Of a DNA stretch of 38,000 nt, positions 26,401 through 33,945 are shown piece after piece. Below the pieces are notes generated by a model. It saw only the letters and a program-made list of their open reading frames with translations. It had not been told where the DNA came from and did no database searches. The stretch is from Gammaproteobacteria bacterium (GTDB taxonomy: Bacteria > Pseudomonadota > Gammaproteobacteria > QNFE01): the NCBI GenBank assembly GCA_003645455.1, contig QNFE01000016.1:1-38000 (forward strand), given 5' to 3'. A program made the translations under genes and the position numbers. Each line of letters begins with the position of its first letter. The first letter of the stretch is position 1.

Positions 26401-26602
26401 CATCTTGCTCTGCTTTGTTTTTACTTTTAGAAAAAGCATCTGTAATGTTATTTAATAAATCCTTTCCTAAAAACTCATTTATCTCATGGCTTTTAATGTT
26501 CATAATCCGATAAATACCAAAGTCTAAATCACTTTGATCAAGTTGAAATATTTGGTTTAAAATTTTTACCAGTTTTTGGTAATTTGGTGGTTGTTCTGCC
26601 AT
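23408..26602 (-). CDS. mod: Type III DNA adenine methyltransferase Mod subunit
   Basis: N6-adenine methyltransferase that sets both the methylation and target recognition of a type III system. Order DPPYNTG (504-507) then ILDYFAGSGTTGHA (775-779) is the beta class, as in other Mod proteins. The region between (about 590-765) should hold the target-recognition domain. At 1064 residues it is much longer than classical Mod (~650), with a ~480-residue N-terminal extension of unknown role and a C-terminal ~200-residue tail. Two copies of a 22 bp DNA palindrome are embedded in the coding sequence, at about residues 239-247 and 965-972. First gene of mod-fic-res; no Shine-Dalgarno is evident. Confidence 0.93.
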   Translation of the reverse strand: MAEQPPNYQKLVKILNQIFQLDQSDLDFGIYRIMNIKSHEINEFLGKDLLNNITDAFSKSKNKAEQDELEELKKEDTVIKYIDGDEATKNFCESFDDVKRYIELNQKLSNLSTNQDLENDVFSHLSNFFKRYYKDGDFVSLRRYKKDTYAIPYEGEEVKLHWANADQYYIKSSEYFRDYSFKIANKTIHFKLSEADITQNNNKATGDKERRFVYIGCELLTSHRESLIDSQAQPLDAVITRGHVPLSKKDNELHINFDYKAVDRGSKQDELNKQAINIILENIKDENFKTALNTLSPTEKNKNRTLLEKHLKSYTSKNSFDYFIHKDLQGFLNRELDFYIKNEMLFIDDIINSNPIKYDEVMGKIKIFKEVAQKIINFLSQLENLQKRLWEKKKFIIETNYCLTLDKIDEKYYKEIFANQEQLKEWQNLFDVEIKNLANLKEQQYQYLVLDTKFFDIKFKYKLLNEFENLDDSIDGVLIKSENFGALNLLQHRYQNQIKTIYIDPPYNTGSDGFLYNDSYQHSSWLSFMFDRLALGRELMSDDGNTFTSMDDSEIEKLKILKHSIFGVDNFLGQWNWFKSATPPNLSLKIKKNIEYVLGYEKQKDSKKYKGVQKNSSSDDPFTKPQNTIKKLNFPANSINCKIKDTTIKSGIYGTTKYPNTLLNDMIIKNGKNFNGATFENKFIWTQNKLNEELDNFTTINCSKSIVLSYKKNSYDLEVPPNFIDKGVGVSTTEQAGKNLINMFGEEVFKYPKSVSLIKYLIQYKEHSKTILDYFAGSGTTGHAVINLNREDNGKRKYILVEMGEYFDTVLKPRIQKVIYSDEWKNGKPQNNKNNKNGTKNGISQLFKYFKIESYEDTLNNLEFAKQTKDQQDVFEKNKKLKEDYILNYSLDYESQKSLLNIDTFKTPFDYKLKIATSSVGETKDTNIDLIETFNYLLGIIVKKIDFNNSAVAVKDISSDLHKNQQGDMSPCHKRDVNCCQFANNNQGFLTITGQNLKDEKILIIWRDNKTNDELNQFVQQSEQNKLFILDDFDIVYVNGDSNLKNAVLIEQEFEKLMFGNNEQ
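23687..23708. repeat. 22-bp perfect palindrome in mod, copy 1
   Basis: Core AAGGGGACATGTCCCCTT. The surrounding 25 bases are identical to the copy at 25864. Here it is read in the frame giving QQGDMSPCH, in the C-terminal tail of Mod. Confidence 0.95.
25864..25885. repeat. 22-bp perfect palindrome in mod, copy 2
   Basis: Same palindrome as at 23687 but read in a different frame, giving ITRGHVPLS in the N-terminal extension of Mod. The frame stays open, so both copies are tolerated in-frame insertions. Confidence 0.95.
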
Positions 26603-26639
26603 AAAAAATTACACAATGAAATAAAATAAAAAAACAACT

Positions 26640-26645
26640 ATTATA
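26640..26645 (-). promoter_or_regulatory. Putative -10 box for the mod-fic-res operon
   Basis: Perfect TATAAT on the minus strand 37 bases upstream of the mod ATG. No matching -35 at 16-18 bases, so tentative. Confidence 0.35.
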
Positions 26646-26677
26646 ACATTTTTTAGTTTACAAAAATACAAGAAAAA

Positions 26678-27112
26678 TCCCGTCATGGCACAGGCGGACG
26701 GAAAAATGATGCAATATCAGGCAACTAAATCGCCGCAGCAATGACGAGAAATCCGTCATAACGAGGCGGACGAAAATAAAGATGTAGTGCAAAACAATGA
26801 ACCGCCGTGGTTATCTCATTAAAGAAGCCGTCATAACGAGGCGGACGATAAAACCAAGGTGCAATGCCAAGCAATAAAACGCCGTGGTTATCTCTCTTGC
26901 TTTTATCCGTCCGATAACAAGAGATTGCCACGCTACGCTCGCAATGACGGGGGGTTTTCACTCGCAATGACGGGTTTTTTTGGTTCACTCGCAATGACAC
27001 GAAGTCCGCAACTTGGAGCGAGAGTAGCGAAGTGTGGCAGTCTCTTTGGGTTTCCGTATACTACAATGAGATCGCTTCGTCTCTTCGTTCCTCGCGATGA
27101 CGGATTCTTTTT
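26678..27112. repeat. Cluster of GTCAT..CGAGGCGGACG palindromic elements
   Basis: Two good copies of a ~70 bp unit (26751-26820 and 26827-26900) start with CCGTCATAACGAGGCGGACG and end with CGCCGTGGTTATCTC. A diverged copy starts near 26679, and further pieces of the type GAGATTGCCACGCTACGCTC and GCAATGACGGG follow to ~27110. The ends are partly complementary, giving hairpin potential. The same family is at 34902-35096. Confidence 0.8.
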
Positions 27113-27117
27113 TTGAT

Positions 27118-27312
27118 CTAATCAATCTCCTCAATCCATGCGGTCTGAATCGCTTCCAATATTCGCTCGCTTGATTTATTTTTATCATCATCAAAATCAT
27201 CTAAACTACAAATTTTATGATGCAAATCTGGGAATGAGATTGACAAAGGATCATCATTTGGGTATTTTTCACATAATTCTATTGTTATATCTTGAATATC
27301 AAGCCATTTCAT
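27118..27312 (-). CDS. iscX: Iron-sulfur assembly protein IscX
   Basis: Small acidic protein (64 residues) that binds IscS and iron and modulates Fe-S cluster assembly. The pattern KWLDIQDI...YPNDDP, FPDLHHKICSLDDFDDD and ILEAIQTAWIEE follows E. coli IscX closely. Directly downstream of fdx with one base between. The rest of the isc operon is not in the window. Confidence 0.95.
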   Translation of the reverse strand: MKWLDIQDITIELCEKYPNDDPLSISFPDLHHKICSLDDFDDDKNKSSERILEAIQTAWIEEID

Positions 27313-27313
27313 A

Positions 27314-27655
27314 TTATTTCGCCTCGCTTACCATATTTATGGTGTGTTTGGGAATCTCCACGACTAAATCTTTATCCGCTAATATTGTCTGGCACGAAAG
27401 ACGAGAATCCATATCAAGCCCCCAAGCTTTATCTAACATATCATCCTCTAATTCATCCGCCTCGTTTAAGGATTCGCCACCTTCACGAATATGAATATGG
27501 CATGTCGTGCAAGCACAACTTTTTTCACAAGAGTGCTCGATAAAAATATCATTTTCATTCGCAACATCACAAATGGATTCTCCACTTTTGATGTTTTCAA
27601 TTACAGCTCCTTCGGGGCATAATTCATCATGGGGTAAAAAAATTATTTTTGGCAT
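27314..27655 (-). CDS. fdx: ISC-type 2Fe-2S ferredoxin
   Basis: Electron donor for iron-sulfur cluster biogenesis with IscS/IscU. The cluster ligands are C43, C49 and C52 in HSCEKSCACTTCHIH and C88 in RLSCQT, as in E. coli Fdx. The ATG at 27655 (113 residues) matches family length; the longer open frame runs into the neighbouring peptidase gene and adds nothing family-like. Followed by iscX; preceded by the M23 peptidase gene rather than by hscA, the usual neighbour. Confidence 0.95.
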   Translation of the reverse strand: MPKIIFLPHDELCPEGAVIENIKSGESICDVANENDIFIEHSCEKSCACTTCHIHIREGGESLNEADELEDDMLDKAWGLDMDSRLSCQTILADKDLVVEIPKHTINMVSEAK

Positions 27656-27666
27656 AATATTATATT

Positions 27667-28521
27667 TTAATCTCCGGTTTTTAAAAATAATTGTGGATCT
27701 ACCCATGTGCCGTTTAATCCTATCGACCAATGTAGATGAGCACCTGTGACACGGCCTGTTTTGCCGACCTGTCCTATTATATCACCTTGTTTGACAACAT
27801 CCCCCACCTTGACATCAATTTTACTCATATGAGCATAAAAACTAACCAAGCCTTGTCCGTGATTTATAAAAACACAATTTCCTGAGAAAAAATAATTACC
27901 AACTTCAATTATTTTGCCAGCGGATGGGGCTTTTATCGGTGTTCCTGCGGGGGCTGCAATATCCATACCGCCGTGTGGGCTTCGTGGTTGTTTATTAAAA
28001 AATCTTCGCAAACCAAACGAGCCGGTTTTTATGCCTTTGACAGGAATTGAAAACGGAATATTCGGCACAACATCTTTGTCGTAGTGTTTTTTGGCAACAG
28101 CAATTGCTTTGGAATCTTCGGTTATTTTTTTATAATCCATTTTGCCGGGGTTGACAAATTTTTTATTTTTAATTGTTATATATTGAGTTTTATACTTTTT
28201 ATAAACAACTTTGAACCATTTTTTTACTCTTTTTTTGTTGTTGATATAAACATTGATAAAATGGCTACCAATTTTTATTTTTAAAGGCAGGCCGATTAAG
28301 GCATATTGTTTGTTATTGTTTTTAACTATCGTAACTGTCTTGCCATAAAAATTTGCCGATATTTTATCGTTTAAATTATCAGACAAAAGCATAATGCGCA
28401 CACCACCAGGAGACGACAAATTAACCGGTAAATTTGTGGATGAATTTGGGGTTAAATTCGCCCCATATGATAAATTCACGACCAAAAAAAATAATAAAAA
28501 CCGAATTAAATTAAAAAACAT
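27667..28521 (-). CDS. Secreted M23 (LytM) peptidoglycan endopeptidase
   Basis: Zinc metallopeptidase likely cleaving peptidoglycan cross-links in the periplasm. The signal peptide is MFFNLIRFLLFFLVVNLSYG; the LytM domain (about residues 160-280) has the complete zinc site: H and D of HGGMDIAAPAGTP and HLHW near the end. An N-terminal beta domain (about 25-110) precedes it, as in many secreted M23 peptidases. The ATG at 28521 is chosen for its GAGGA ribosome site six bases upstream; the frame extends eight codons further. Divergent from cysG. Confidence 0.92.
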   Translation of the reverse strand: MFFNLIRFLLFFLVVNLSYGANLTPNSSTNLPVNLSSPGGVRIMLLSDNLNDKISANFYGKTVTIVKNNNKQYALIGLPLKIKIGSHFINVYINNKKRVKKWFKVVYKKYKTQYITIKNKKFVNPGKMDYKKITEDSKAIAVAKKHYDKDVVPNIPFSIPVKGIKTGSFGLRRFFNKQPRSPHGGMDIAAPAGTPIKAPSAGKIIEVGNYFFSGNCVFINHGQGLVSFYAHMSKIDVKVGDVVKQGDIIGQVGKTGRVTGAHLHWSIGLNGTWVDPQLFLKTGD

Positions 28522-28565
28522 ATTGAATCCTCTTTTAAAAAACATTAAAATAACAAAATTTCGCT

Positions 28566-28571
28566 ATTATA
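28566..28571 (-). promoter_or_regulatory. Putative -10 box in the M23-cysG divergent region
   Basis: TATAAT on the minus strand 45 bases before the M23 start, in the 59-base gap shared with cysG. The -35 is weak. The cysG promoter must share this short region or lie inside the M23 gene start. Confidence 0.3.
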
Positions 28572-28580
28572 ACAAATAAT

Positions 28581-29954
28581 ATGGAATATTTACCAATTTT
28601 TATGAATATCAAGGGTGCGCCTGTGTTAGTTGTAGGCGGTGGTGCGGTTGCCTCTCGCAAGGCTACATTACTTATCAAAGCACAAGCAGATGTGACTATT
28701 GTGGCAGACAAATTCAGCCCATTGTGCGAGAGTTTGGCGGCTAATTTAATCAATCGTAAGTTCATAGATGACGATATAAACGACAAAACTCTAATTATAG
28801 CTGCCACCGATGACAACAAATTAAACCTTAAAATCTCAGATTTAGCAAAGAATAAAAATATCCCTGTTAATGTTGTGGATACCCCTGATATGTGTAGTTT
28901 TATCCTACCTGCCATTTTAGATAGAAATCCTGTGCAAATTGCAATTTCAACAGGCGGTTCGTCCCCTGTTTTATCAAGAATTATCCGCCAAAAATTAGAA
29001 GGACTAATTCCATCAAGCTATGGAAATCTTGGGAGCTTGCTTGCCAAATATCGCACTGATGTAAAAAATAAATTTAAAACCATAAATTTGCGAAAATCTT
29101 TTTGGGAAGATGTTATCTTAGGCCCGATATCACAACTTGTTTTTAGCGGACAAGAACAAAAAGCAGACGATGCAATTCGGACAAAAATTAAAAATAGCGA
29201 TGCACAGCCTGACAATAATGGCGAGGTTTATCTGGTTGGTGCAGGTCCAGGTGATCCTGATTTACTAACTTTTAAAGCCCTGCGACTTATGCAACAAGCG
29301 GATATTGTAGTTTATGATAGATTAGTCTCCAAAGGTATAATAGAAATGTTACCGCGAGATATTGAAAAAATATATGTTGGCAAAGAACGTTCCAACCACA
29401 CCATCACCCAAGATAAAATAAATCAACTTTTGGTGGATAAAGCCCTTGATGGTTATAGGGTTTTGCGTCTCAAAGGCGGTGACTCTTTCGTGTTTGGCAG
29501 AGGTGCAGAAGAGATTGAAACCCTAACAGAAAATAAAATTAACTTCCAAATAGTGCCAGGAATTACCGCCGCCTCCGGATGCACAACCTATGCCGGCATC
29601 CCGCTTACTCATCGTGATTATTCCCAAGCTTGTATCTTTGTCACAGGACACTTAAAAGACGGTAGCATAGATCTCAACTGGAAAATGTTATCCCACAAAA
29701 AACAAACAGTAGTTTTTTATATGGGTTTGCATGGCTTGAAAATAATCACCGAAAACCTAATAAAAAACGGTATGGATAAAAATACCCCAGCTGCCCTTAT
29801 CCAGCAAGGCACAACCGCCAAACAAAGAACATTTATCGGCAGCTTAGAAAACTTAGAAAGTTTAGTAGAAAAACACCAAATCAAAGCCCCCACAATAATT
29901 GTCGTAGGAGAGGTCGTATCGCTTCACAAAAAATTAGCTTGGTTTGGTAAATGA
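28581..29954 (+). CDS. cysG: Siroheme synthase (trifunctional CysG)
   Basis: Makes siroheme from uroporphyrinogen III for sulfite or nitrite reductase. The N-terminal half (residues 1-~200) is the NAD-dependent precorrin-2 dehydrogenase/ferrochelatase with VLVVGGGAVASRKATLL. The C-terminal half (from ~213) is the SAM uroporphyrinogen methyltransferase with VYLVGAGPGDPDLLTFKALR, VVYDRLVS, LKGGDSFVFGRGAEE and PGITAASGC. The length of 457 residues equals the E. coli protein. In sulfur oxidisers using reverse dissimilatory sulfite reductase, siroheme is also needed; that link is inference. Only rightward gene in the right half of the window. Confidence 0.96.
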   Translation: MEYLPIFMNIKGAPVLVVGGGAVASRKATLLIKAQADVTIVADKFSPLCESLAANLINRKFIDDDINDKTLIIAATDDNKLNLKISDLAKNKNIPVNVVDTPDMCSFILPAILDRNPVQIAISTGGSSPVLSRIIRQKLEGLIPSSYGNLGSLLAKYRTDVKNKFKTINLRKSFWEDVILGPISQLVFSGQEQKADDAIRTKIKNSDAQPDNNGEVYLVGAGPGDPDLLTFKALRLMQQADIVVYDRLVSKGIIEMLPRDIEKIYVGKERSNHTITQDKINQLLVDKALDGYRVLRLKGGDSFVFGRGAEEIETLTENKINFQIVPGITAASGCTTYAGIPLTHRDYSQACIFVTGHLKDGSIDLNWKMLSHKKQTVVFYMGLHGLKIITENLIKNGMDKNTPAALIQQGTTAKQRTFIGSLENLESLVEKHQIKAPTIIVVGEVVSLHKKLAWFGK

Positions 29955-29980
29955 ATTGAAAATTAAAAACATTTATCCAT

Positions 29981-30113
29981 AATCGGAGGTGGGACTTTAG
30001 TCCCACTTTTTGAACGAAGTTCAAACAACTTTTTTTGCAAGTTTTAATTTACCGTTTTTGCTCTATATGTTGCAACAAGTTGCAAAAGTGGGACTAAAGT
30101 CCCACCTCCGATT
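29981..30113. repeat. 133-bp element with perfect 30-bp inverted arms
   Basis: The arms 29981-30010 and 30084-30113 are exact reverse complements. Each arm itself contains the 18-base palindrome GTGGGACTTTAGTCCCAC. The 73-base middle holds two more palindromes, TTGAAC-GAA-GTTCAA and TTGCAAC-AA-GTTGCAA. It lies between the convergent cysG and nuclease genes, where it could terminate transcription from both sides. Confidence 0.95.
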
Positions 30114-30188
30114 GGAATTTTACATAGTTTAGAAGTAAGGCAAAATTTAGTTATTTGACAGAATCGGAACGAGTTGAAAAATAAGTTA

Positions 30189-30878
30189 TTAGTTGCCATC
30201 TAATTCTTTCAAGTATCTTCTTATAATGTTCCACTCATTAGAAAAAGTATTTAATTCTATGATTGGCATATCTTTAAAATTAAGCAGGATATTATTGCCT
30301 TCAATTTCTTTTATTGCATCTTTATTTTCTTTGCCCCATTTTCTGTCTTTAATTCTTTTTGGTGCCAAATAAACAAGTTTAGCTTGTTTTATTTGCGACC
30401 ATTTGTATTCTGGTAGTTTTTTAACAATTTTTTCTTTATATTCTTTGTATTTTGGATTAGTTAACCTCCCAAGAAAAGTATACAAAAATTCTGCACTCTT
30501 GTTTTCTATTCTTTTAATAACTTTCTTATATCTGTTATATTGTTTTATGCAAAAAGAATTGCTATCAGTTTTAAGTTCCACAAAATACAAAATATTTTTA
30601 TCCTCATTTAACAACAAATAATCTATATTTTTAGATCGCTTGTTTTTACTATTTTCTCGCTTGTTTTTACTATTTTCCTCGTTATCAAATGGAAACTCTG
30701 CCCCAATAAGAATATAATTACCCTCATCAATTTTACCTTTTTCTGCAAGCTTATTAAAAACACTTTTAATAAAAATATCAAGTATTGGTGCAATTTCCCT
30801 CTCTACTTGCACCTTTGGCATATCTTTATTTCCGATAATCGTCCCCATCAATTCCTTCAAAAATTTATTATCACTCAT
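30189..30878 (-). CDS. Putative PD-(D/E)XK nuclease-like protein
   Basis: No named family recognised. The 229-residue protein has NIDYLLLNEDKNILYFVELKTD (about residues 83-104, split here by one loop), the D...ExK pattern of PD-(D/E)XK nucleases, followed by a helix with Q and Y that often supports this site. A 21-base duplication just before the site gives NSKNKRENSKNKR. It has a good AGGAG ribosome site seven bases before the ATG. It is the last gene of a five-gene minus-strand run, 23 bases after the metallo-beta-lactamase gene. Confidence 0.65.
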   Translation of the reverse strand: MSDNKFLKELMGTIIGNKDMPKVQVEREIAPILDIFIKSVFNKLAEKGKIDEGNYILIGAEFPFDNEENSKNKRENSKNKRSKNIDYLLLNEDKNILYFVELKTDSNSFCIKQYNRYKKVIKRIENKSAEFLYTFLGRLTNPKYKEYKEKIVKKLPEYKWSQIKQAKLVYLAPKRIKDRKWGKENKDAIKEIEGNNILLNFKDMPIIELNTFSNEWNIIRRYLKELDGN

Positions 30879-30901
30879 TTTAACGCTCCTAAAAAAAATC
30901 G

Positions 30902-32170
30902 TTAAATTATAATGTTATCGCCATCATCCAAAACCTTGACATTTTCAAAATGTTTGTTATATTCGTTTTTGTGTTCGGTATGAACTGGGATCAGAGTTTT
31001 GGGATTTATGGCTGTGGCGAATTTTTTTAAAGTTGCTAAATCAGCATGACCGCTGGTGTGAGCATATATCCAGTTATAATTATCTTTTAAATTTTTATAC
31101 ATACTCACTGCATCATCTTCGCTATATTTATGCTCTAAATGACCTATCCATTGATTGTAAATTATGTTGGCTGTTTTTAAATCAAAATGATTTATAACAT
31201 TTTGAACTCTCCAAGCACTTACTTTTAAAAAATAGTTTTGCGGATTGTTTTTTATGTCGTCAATTTCCACCACAATATCTTTTTTGTTAAATATTTCTTT
31301 TAAAAAACTACCAAAATATTCAGGATTTTTTTCGATAACTCCATACTGCCTCCCTACAAGTTTTGTAATAACTTGCACATCGCCCCAATCTTTGTTCGGA
31401 ACACTATCGCTGACTAATTTAACCTGTTCTAATGCCCATGCCGTATACATATCTACAACAAAGATTTTATTTAATCTTTTGCAAGCACGATAGGCTGAAA
31501 CTAAACTGTCTATATTTTGTGATGAACTTATCATAAAAGATAAATTATCATTATCTTTGATTGATTGATAAATTCTATCCTCAACTGCCTGTTCGGTTGG
31601 AAACTCATCGTTTGATCGTTGCATCATCGTGCCTTCTAACAACAAAATATCTGGGTTTTTTAGTTTTTGATTTTTAAGAATGATATCAAAAAGTTCTGAT
31701 TTTCTGCCGTGGGCTCTGAAATCGCCACTATAAACTATTTTTTTATTATCTGCCTCAATTAAAAAAACAAATGCCTCACAGGCGGAGTGATCAATTAAAA
31801 GTGGGGTAATTTTTATGTCGCCGATATTAAAACTTTTTGATTTTTCAAAATATTGAAAGTTGTTTGTCAGTAATTCCTCATGTCCGCTCTTGTCTTTATT
31901 TGGGACAAACAAACGGCTACTATTGATTAGTTTTTGTGATAACTCGCCACAATAAATTGGAATATTTTTGTCAATATCTGCGATAGCACCGAAGTGATCT
32001 TTGTGCGGATGTGATATAACAATGCCATCAATTTTGTGTTTGATGGCAGCAGGTTCGGTTTTATCATTTAACGGTGTGCCATAATCTAATAAAATTTTTG
32101 TCCTATTAGTTGATATTTCAATACATGTTCCGCCGATTTCATTTGTTCCTTTGTGAATTTGAATTTTCAT
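30902..32170 (-). CDS. Beta-CASP metallo-beta-lactamase nuclease-like protein
   Basis: Metallo-beta-lactamase fold, similar in layout to RNase J/CPSF-type nucleases. Metal motifs: SHPHKDHFG (HxHxDH, about residues 53-61), DHSACEAF, YSGDFRAHGR, and towards the C-terminus HTSGHA and IPVHTEH. A helical insert between these fits a beta-CASP domain. The 422-residue length is shorter than RNase J (~550), and the C-terminal RNase J domain is missing. RNA or DNA substrate cannot be told. AGGA lies six bases before the ATG. The context with three nuclease-like genes suggests a role in an accessory (defence-type) module rather than housekeeping RNA decay. Confidence 0.8.
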   Translation of the reverse strand: MKIQIHKGTNEIGGTCIEISTNRTKILLDYGTPLNDKTEPAAIKHKIDGIVISHPHKDHFGAIADIDKNIPIYCGELSQKLINSSRLFVPNKDKSGHEELLTNNFQYFEKSKSFNIGDIKITPLLIDHSACEAFVFLIEADNKKIVYSGDFRAHGRKSELFDIILKNQKLKNPDILLLEGTMMQRSNDEFPTEQAVEDRIYQSIKDNDNLSFMISSSQNIDSLVSAYRACKRLNKIFVVDMYTAWALEQVKLVSDSVPNKDWGDVQVITKLVGRQYGVIEKNPEYFGSFLKEIFNKKDIVVEIDDIKNNPQNYFLKVSAWRVQNVINHFDLKTANIIYNQWIGHLEHKYSEDDAVSMYKNLKDNYNWIYAHTSGHADLATLKKFATAINPKTLIPVHTEHKNEYNKHFENVKVLDDGDNIII

Positions 32171-32257
32171 ATTTTTTCCTATTTTGTTAAATTGTTAATT
32201 TTGCTTTTGCTACCTTGATGATTTATTGATTTTTTAATAACAATAAAATCAAACCTA

Positions 32258-33289
32258 TTATTTTTTATCAAATAAATTCTTAATTTCTTCGGTGGTTGGC
32301 AGAGTTTTTTGCATATCTTTTGGCAGTTGATTTAAAAATTTATACTCTGCTACACCTGTGGGCTGATTGCTGTTGTCTAAGGCATACTCCACTATTGTCT
32401 CGTTTTTTGATTTACAAATAATCAAACCGATTGTTTCTTTATCATCTTTGGTTTTTATGGTTTTATTGACAGCACTCATATAAAACCCTAATTGCCCTAT
32501 ATGTTTCGGTTTAAATTCTGTTGTTTTTAACTCTATTATTACAAATCTTTTTAAAATGTAGTTGTAAAATAATAAATCTATAAAAAATTCTTTATCGCCA
32601 ACATTTAACTTGTATTGTTTGCCGACAAATGCAAAACCTGTCCCCATCTCCATAAGAAATGAGCAAATATCTTGAGTCAATAATTTTTCTAAATCTTTTT
32701 CTTTTGCTTTTTCTGATAAGTTTAAAAAATCTAATATGTAGTTTTTTTTAAAACTTTTTTGCACTATTCCCTCCTCTCTATTTGATAAAGTATTTTTGAA
32801 ATTTGATAAAAGTTTTCCATCTCTGCTATAAAGATTTAGCGATATTTGATGATCTAAAATTGTTCGTGACCATGAATTTTCTATTGTTTTGTTGATATAA
32901 AAAAAGGCTTCTGTGTTGTCTTGTATTTTATCTAAAATTAAGCGAATGTGTCCCCAAGGAATTTGTCCCACAACCTGTGGGATTTTTTTATTTTCTTGAA
33001 AAAAAGAATAACATTTTTTCATATAAAATAAATTTGTTCGCGAAAAACCCTTAACATCTGGCATATCTCTTTTAATATCTTTTTCAATTTGTCCGATAAA
33101 ATCATCGCCCCAGTTTGCATCCCTTTGTTTGAGAGAAATATTTTTACCAATAGAAAAATAAAGATTTATTAGTTCTGTATTGACAGACATTAAAGCTTTG
33201 TTTCTTGCTTTTGTAATATCTGCTTTTATTTTTTCTAAGAAGTTATTGTATTCATTTGTTGCCTCAAATGATTTTTGTATAATTTTCAT
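32258..33289 (-). CDS. DUF1016 / YhcG-type PD-(D/E)XK nuclease
   Basis: The N-terminal DUF1016 domain (about residues 10-160) has NLYFSIGKNIS, FSRTNLFYMKKCYSFF and GQIPWGHIRLILDKI, characteristic of the YhcG family; the C-terminal nuclease domain (about 190-330) has FFIDLLFYNYILKRFVIIEL then KT, the D...ExK site. These 340-residue proteins are common next to restriction systems and other defence genes; their biological role is not settled. 29 bases downstream of the small unknown gene. Confidence 0.9.
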   Translation of the reverse strand: MKIIQKSFEATNEYNNFLEKIKADITKARNKALMSVNTELINLYFSIGKNISLKQRDANWGDDFIGQIEKDIKRDMPDVKGFSRTNLFYMKKCYSFFQENKKIPQVVGQIPWGHIRLILDKIQDNTEAFFYINKTIENSWSRTILDHQISLNLYSRDGKLLSNFKNTLSNREEGIVQKSFKKNYILDFLNLSEKAKEKDLEKLLTQDICSFLMEMGTGFAFVGKQYKLNVGDKEFFIDLLFYNYILKRFVIIELKTTEFKPKHIGQLGFYMSAVNKTIKTKDDKETIGLIICKSKNETIVEYALDNSNQPTGVAEYKFLNQLPKDMQKTLPTTEEIKNLFDKK

Positions 33290-33318
33290 ATTTTTGCCTT
33301 TTAAAAAAATTAGTTATT

Positions 33319-33945
33319 TCAACAATATTTTTCTATAAAATCGTCTGTTGCTTCTTTTAAGTGTGTTATGTCCATAGTGCCACCATTGATTTTAACTGAT
33401 TTTGATCGCAGTGTTTCATAGTCTTTTTCCTTCGGGTCTTCTTCTGTTTCAAACTCATAATTCCCAAATTCTTCTAATTTTTTGTATTCAAAATCATCTT
33501 CTGTTATTGTTTTATTGTTTTCAAACTCTCCACAACAAAAACCTATATAAAAACTTGGTTCATTTTCATCTTTCATAATATACATATCAACAAATTTATT
33601 GCTAACAGCAAACAGCACTCCAAAAATTGCTCTATCCCAAATCTTATCTATATCCAAATATTCTTCTTTTTCATCCCATTTTGAACATTCTTTAAATTGT
33701 GGTTTTTTTTCATCAATGCTTGCAATAACAGTTTTTTCATAAATTTCTTTTAAAAATAACCAATAATCAAGTTTCGTTTTTTCGGCTGCAAGTTTTGCTT
33801 TGTAAGAATTTTCCAACAGGTCAAGGGATTGATCTGTTATTTTGATTTTTTTACCAAGCAAATTATCAACAGCTTCACGAACAGCATCATTGTTATAGTA
33901 AAGTTGCAATGATTCAGGGACTTTAATTTTCATATTTTTTTCCAT
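33319..33945 (-). CDS. Unknown protein paired with PD-(D/E)XK nuclease
   Basis: Not recognised. 208 residues, acidic, with an N-terminal segment KKIKITDQSLDLLENSYKAK that could be a helical pair and a C-terminus rich in Glu/Asp. No signal peptide, membrane segment or catalytic motif was seen. The ATG at 33945 has an excellent AGGAAGG ribosome site. It overlaps the end of the preceding nuclease gene by 16 bases, so the two products are probably made together and may form a complex; inhibitor or specificity partner are both possible. Confidence 0.75.
   Translation of the reverse strand: MEKNMKIKVPESLQLYYNNDAVREAVDNLLGKKIKITDQSLDLLENSYKAKLAAEKTKLDYWLFLKEIYEKTVIASIDEKKPQFKECSKWDEKEEYLDIDKIWDRAIFGVLFAVSNKFVDMYIMKDENEPSFYIGFCCGEFENNKTITEDDFEYKKLEEFGNYEFETEEDPKEKDYETLRSKSVKINGGTMDITHLKEATDDFIEKYC

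Larger units (their letters stand above)
26603..27117. other. Intergenic repeat field between iscX and mod
   Basis: No gene is credible here; the open frames that cross it are translated repeats. It holds a possible mod -10 box next to mod and a series of palindromic repeat elements from about 26680 to 27110. Confidence 0.75.

Noticed and set aside
19046-26602. Type I or type IIG restriction system
   Set aside because: No HsdS-like subunit; separate beta-class Mod with DPPY before FAGSG and Res with SF2 helicase plus C-terminal PD-(D/E)XK fit type III.
26725-27200. Several open frames in the repeat field (for example with MSLRVNQKNPSLRVKTPRHC)
   Set aside because: They are translations of the palindromic repeats, with repeated CERSVAIS/PPRYDGF-type strings and no ribosome sites.
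30902-32170. Housekeeping RNase J
   Set aside because: The C-terminal RNase J domain is missing, the protein is ~130 residues short, and it sits within an accessory nuclease cluster.
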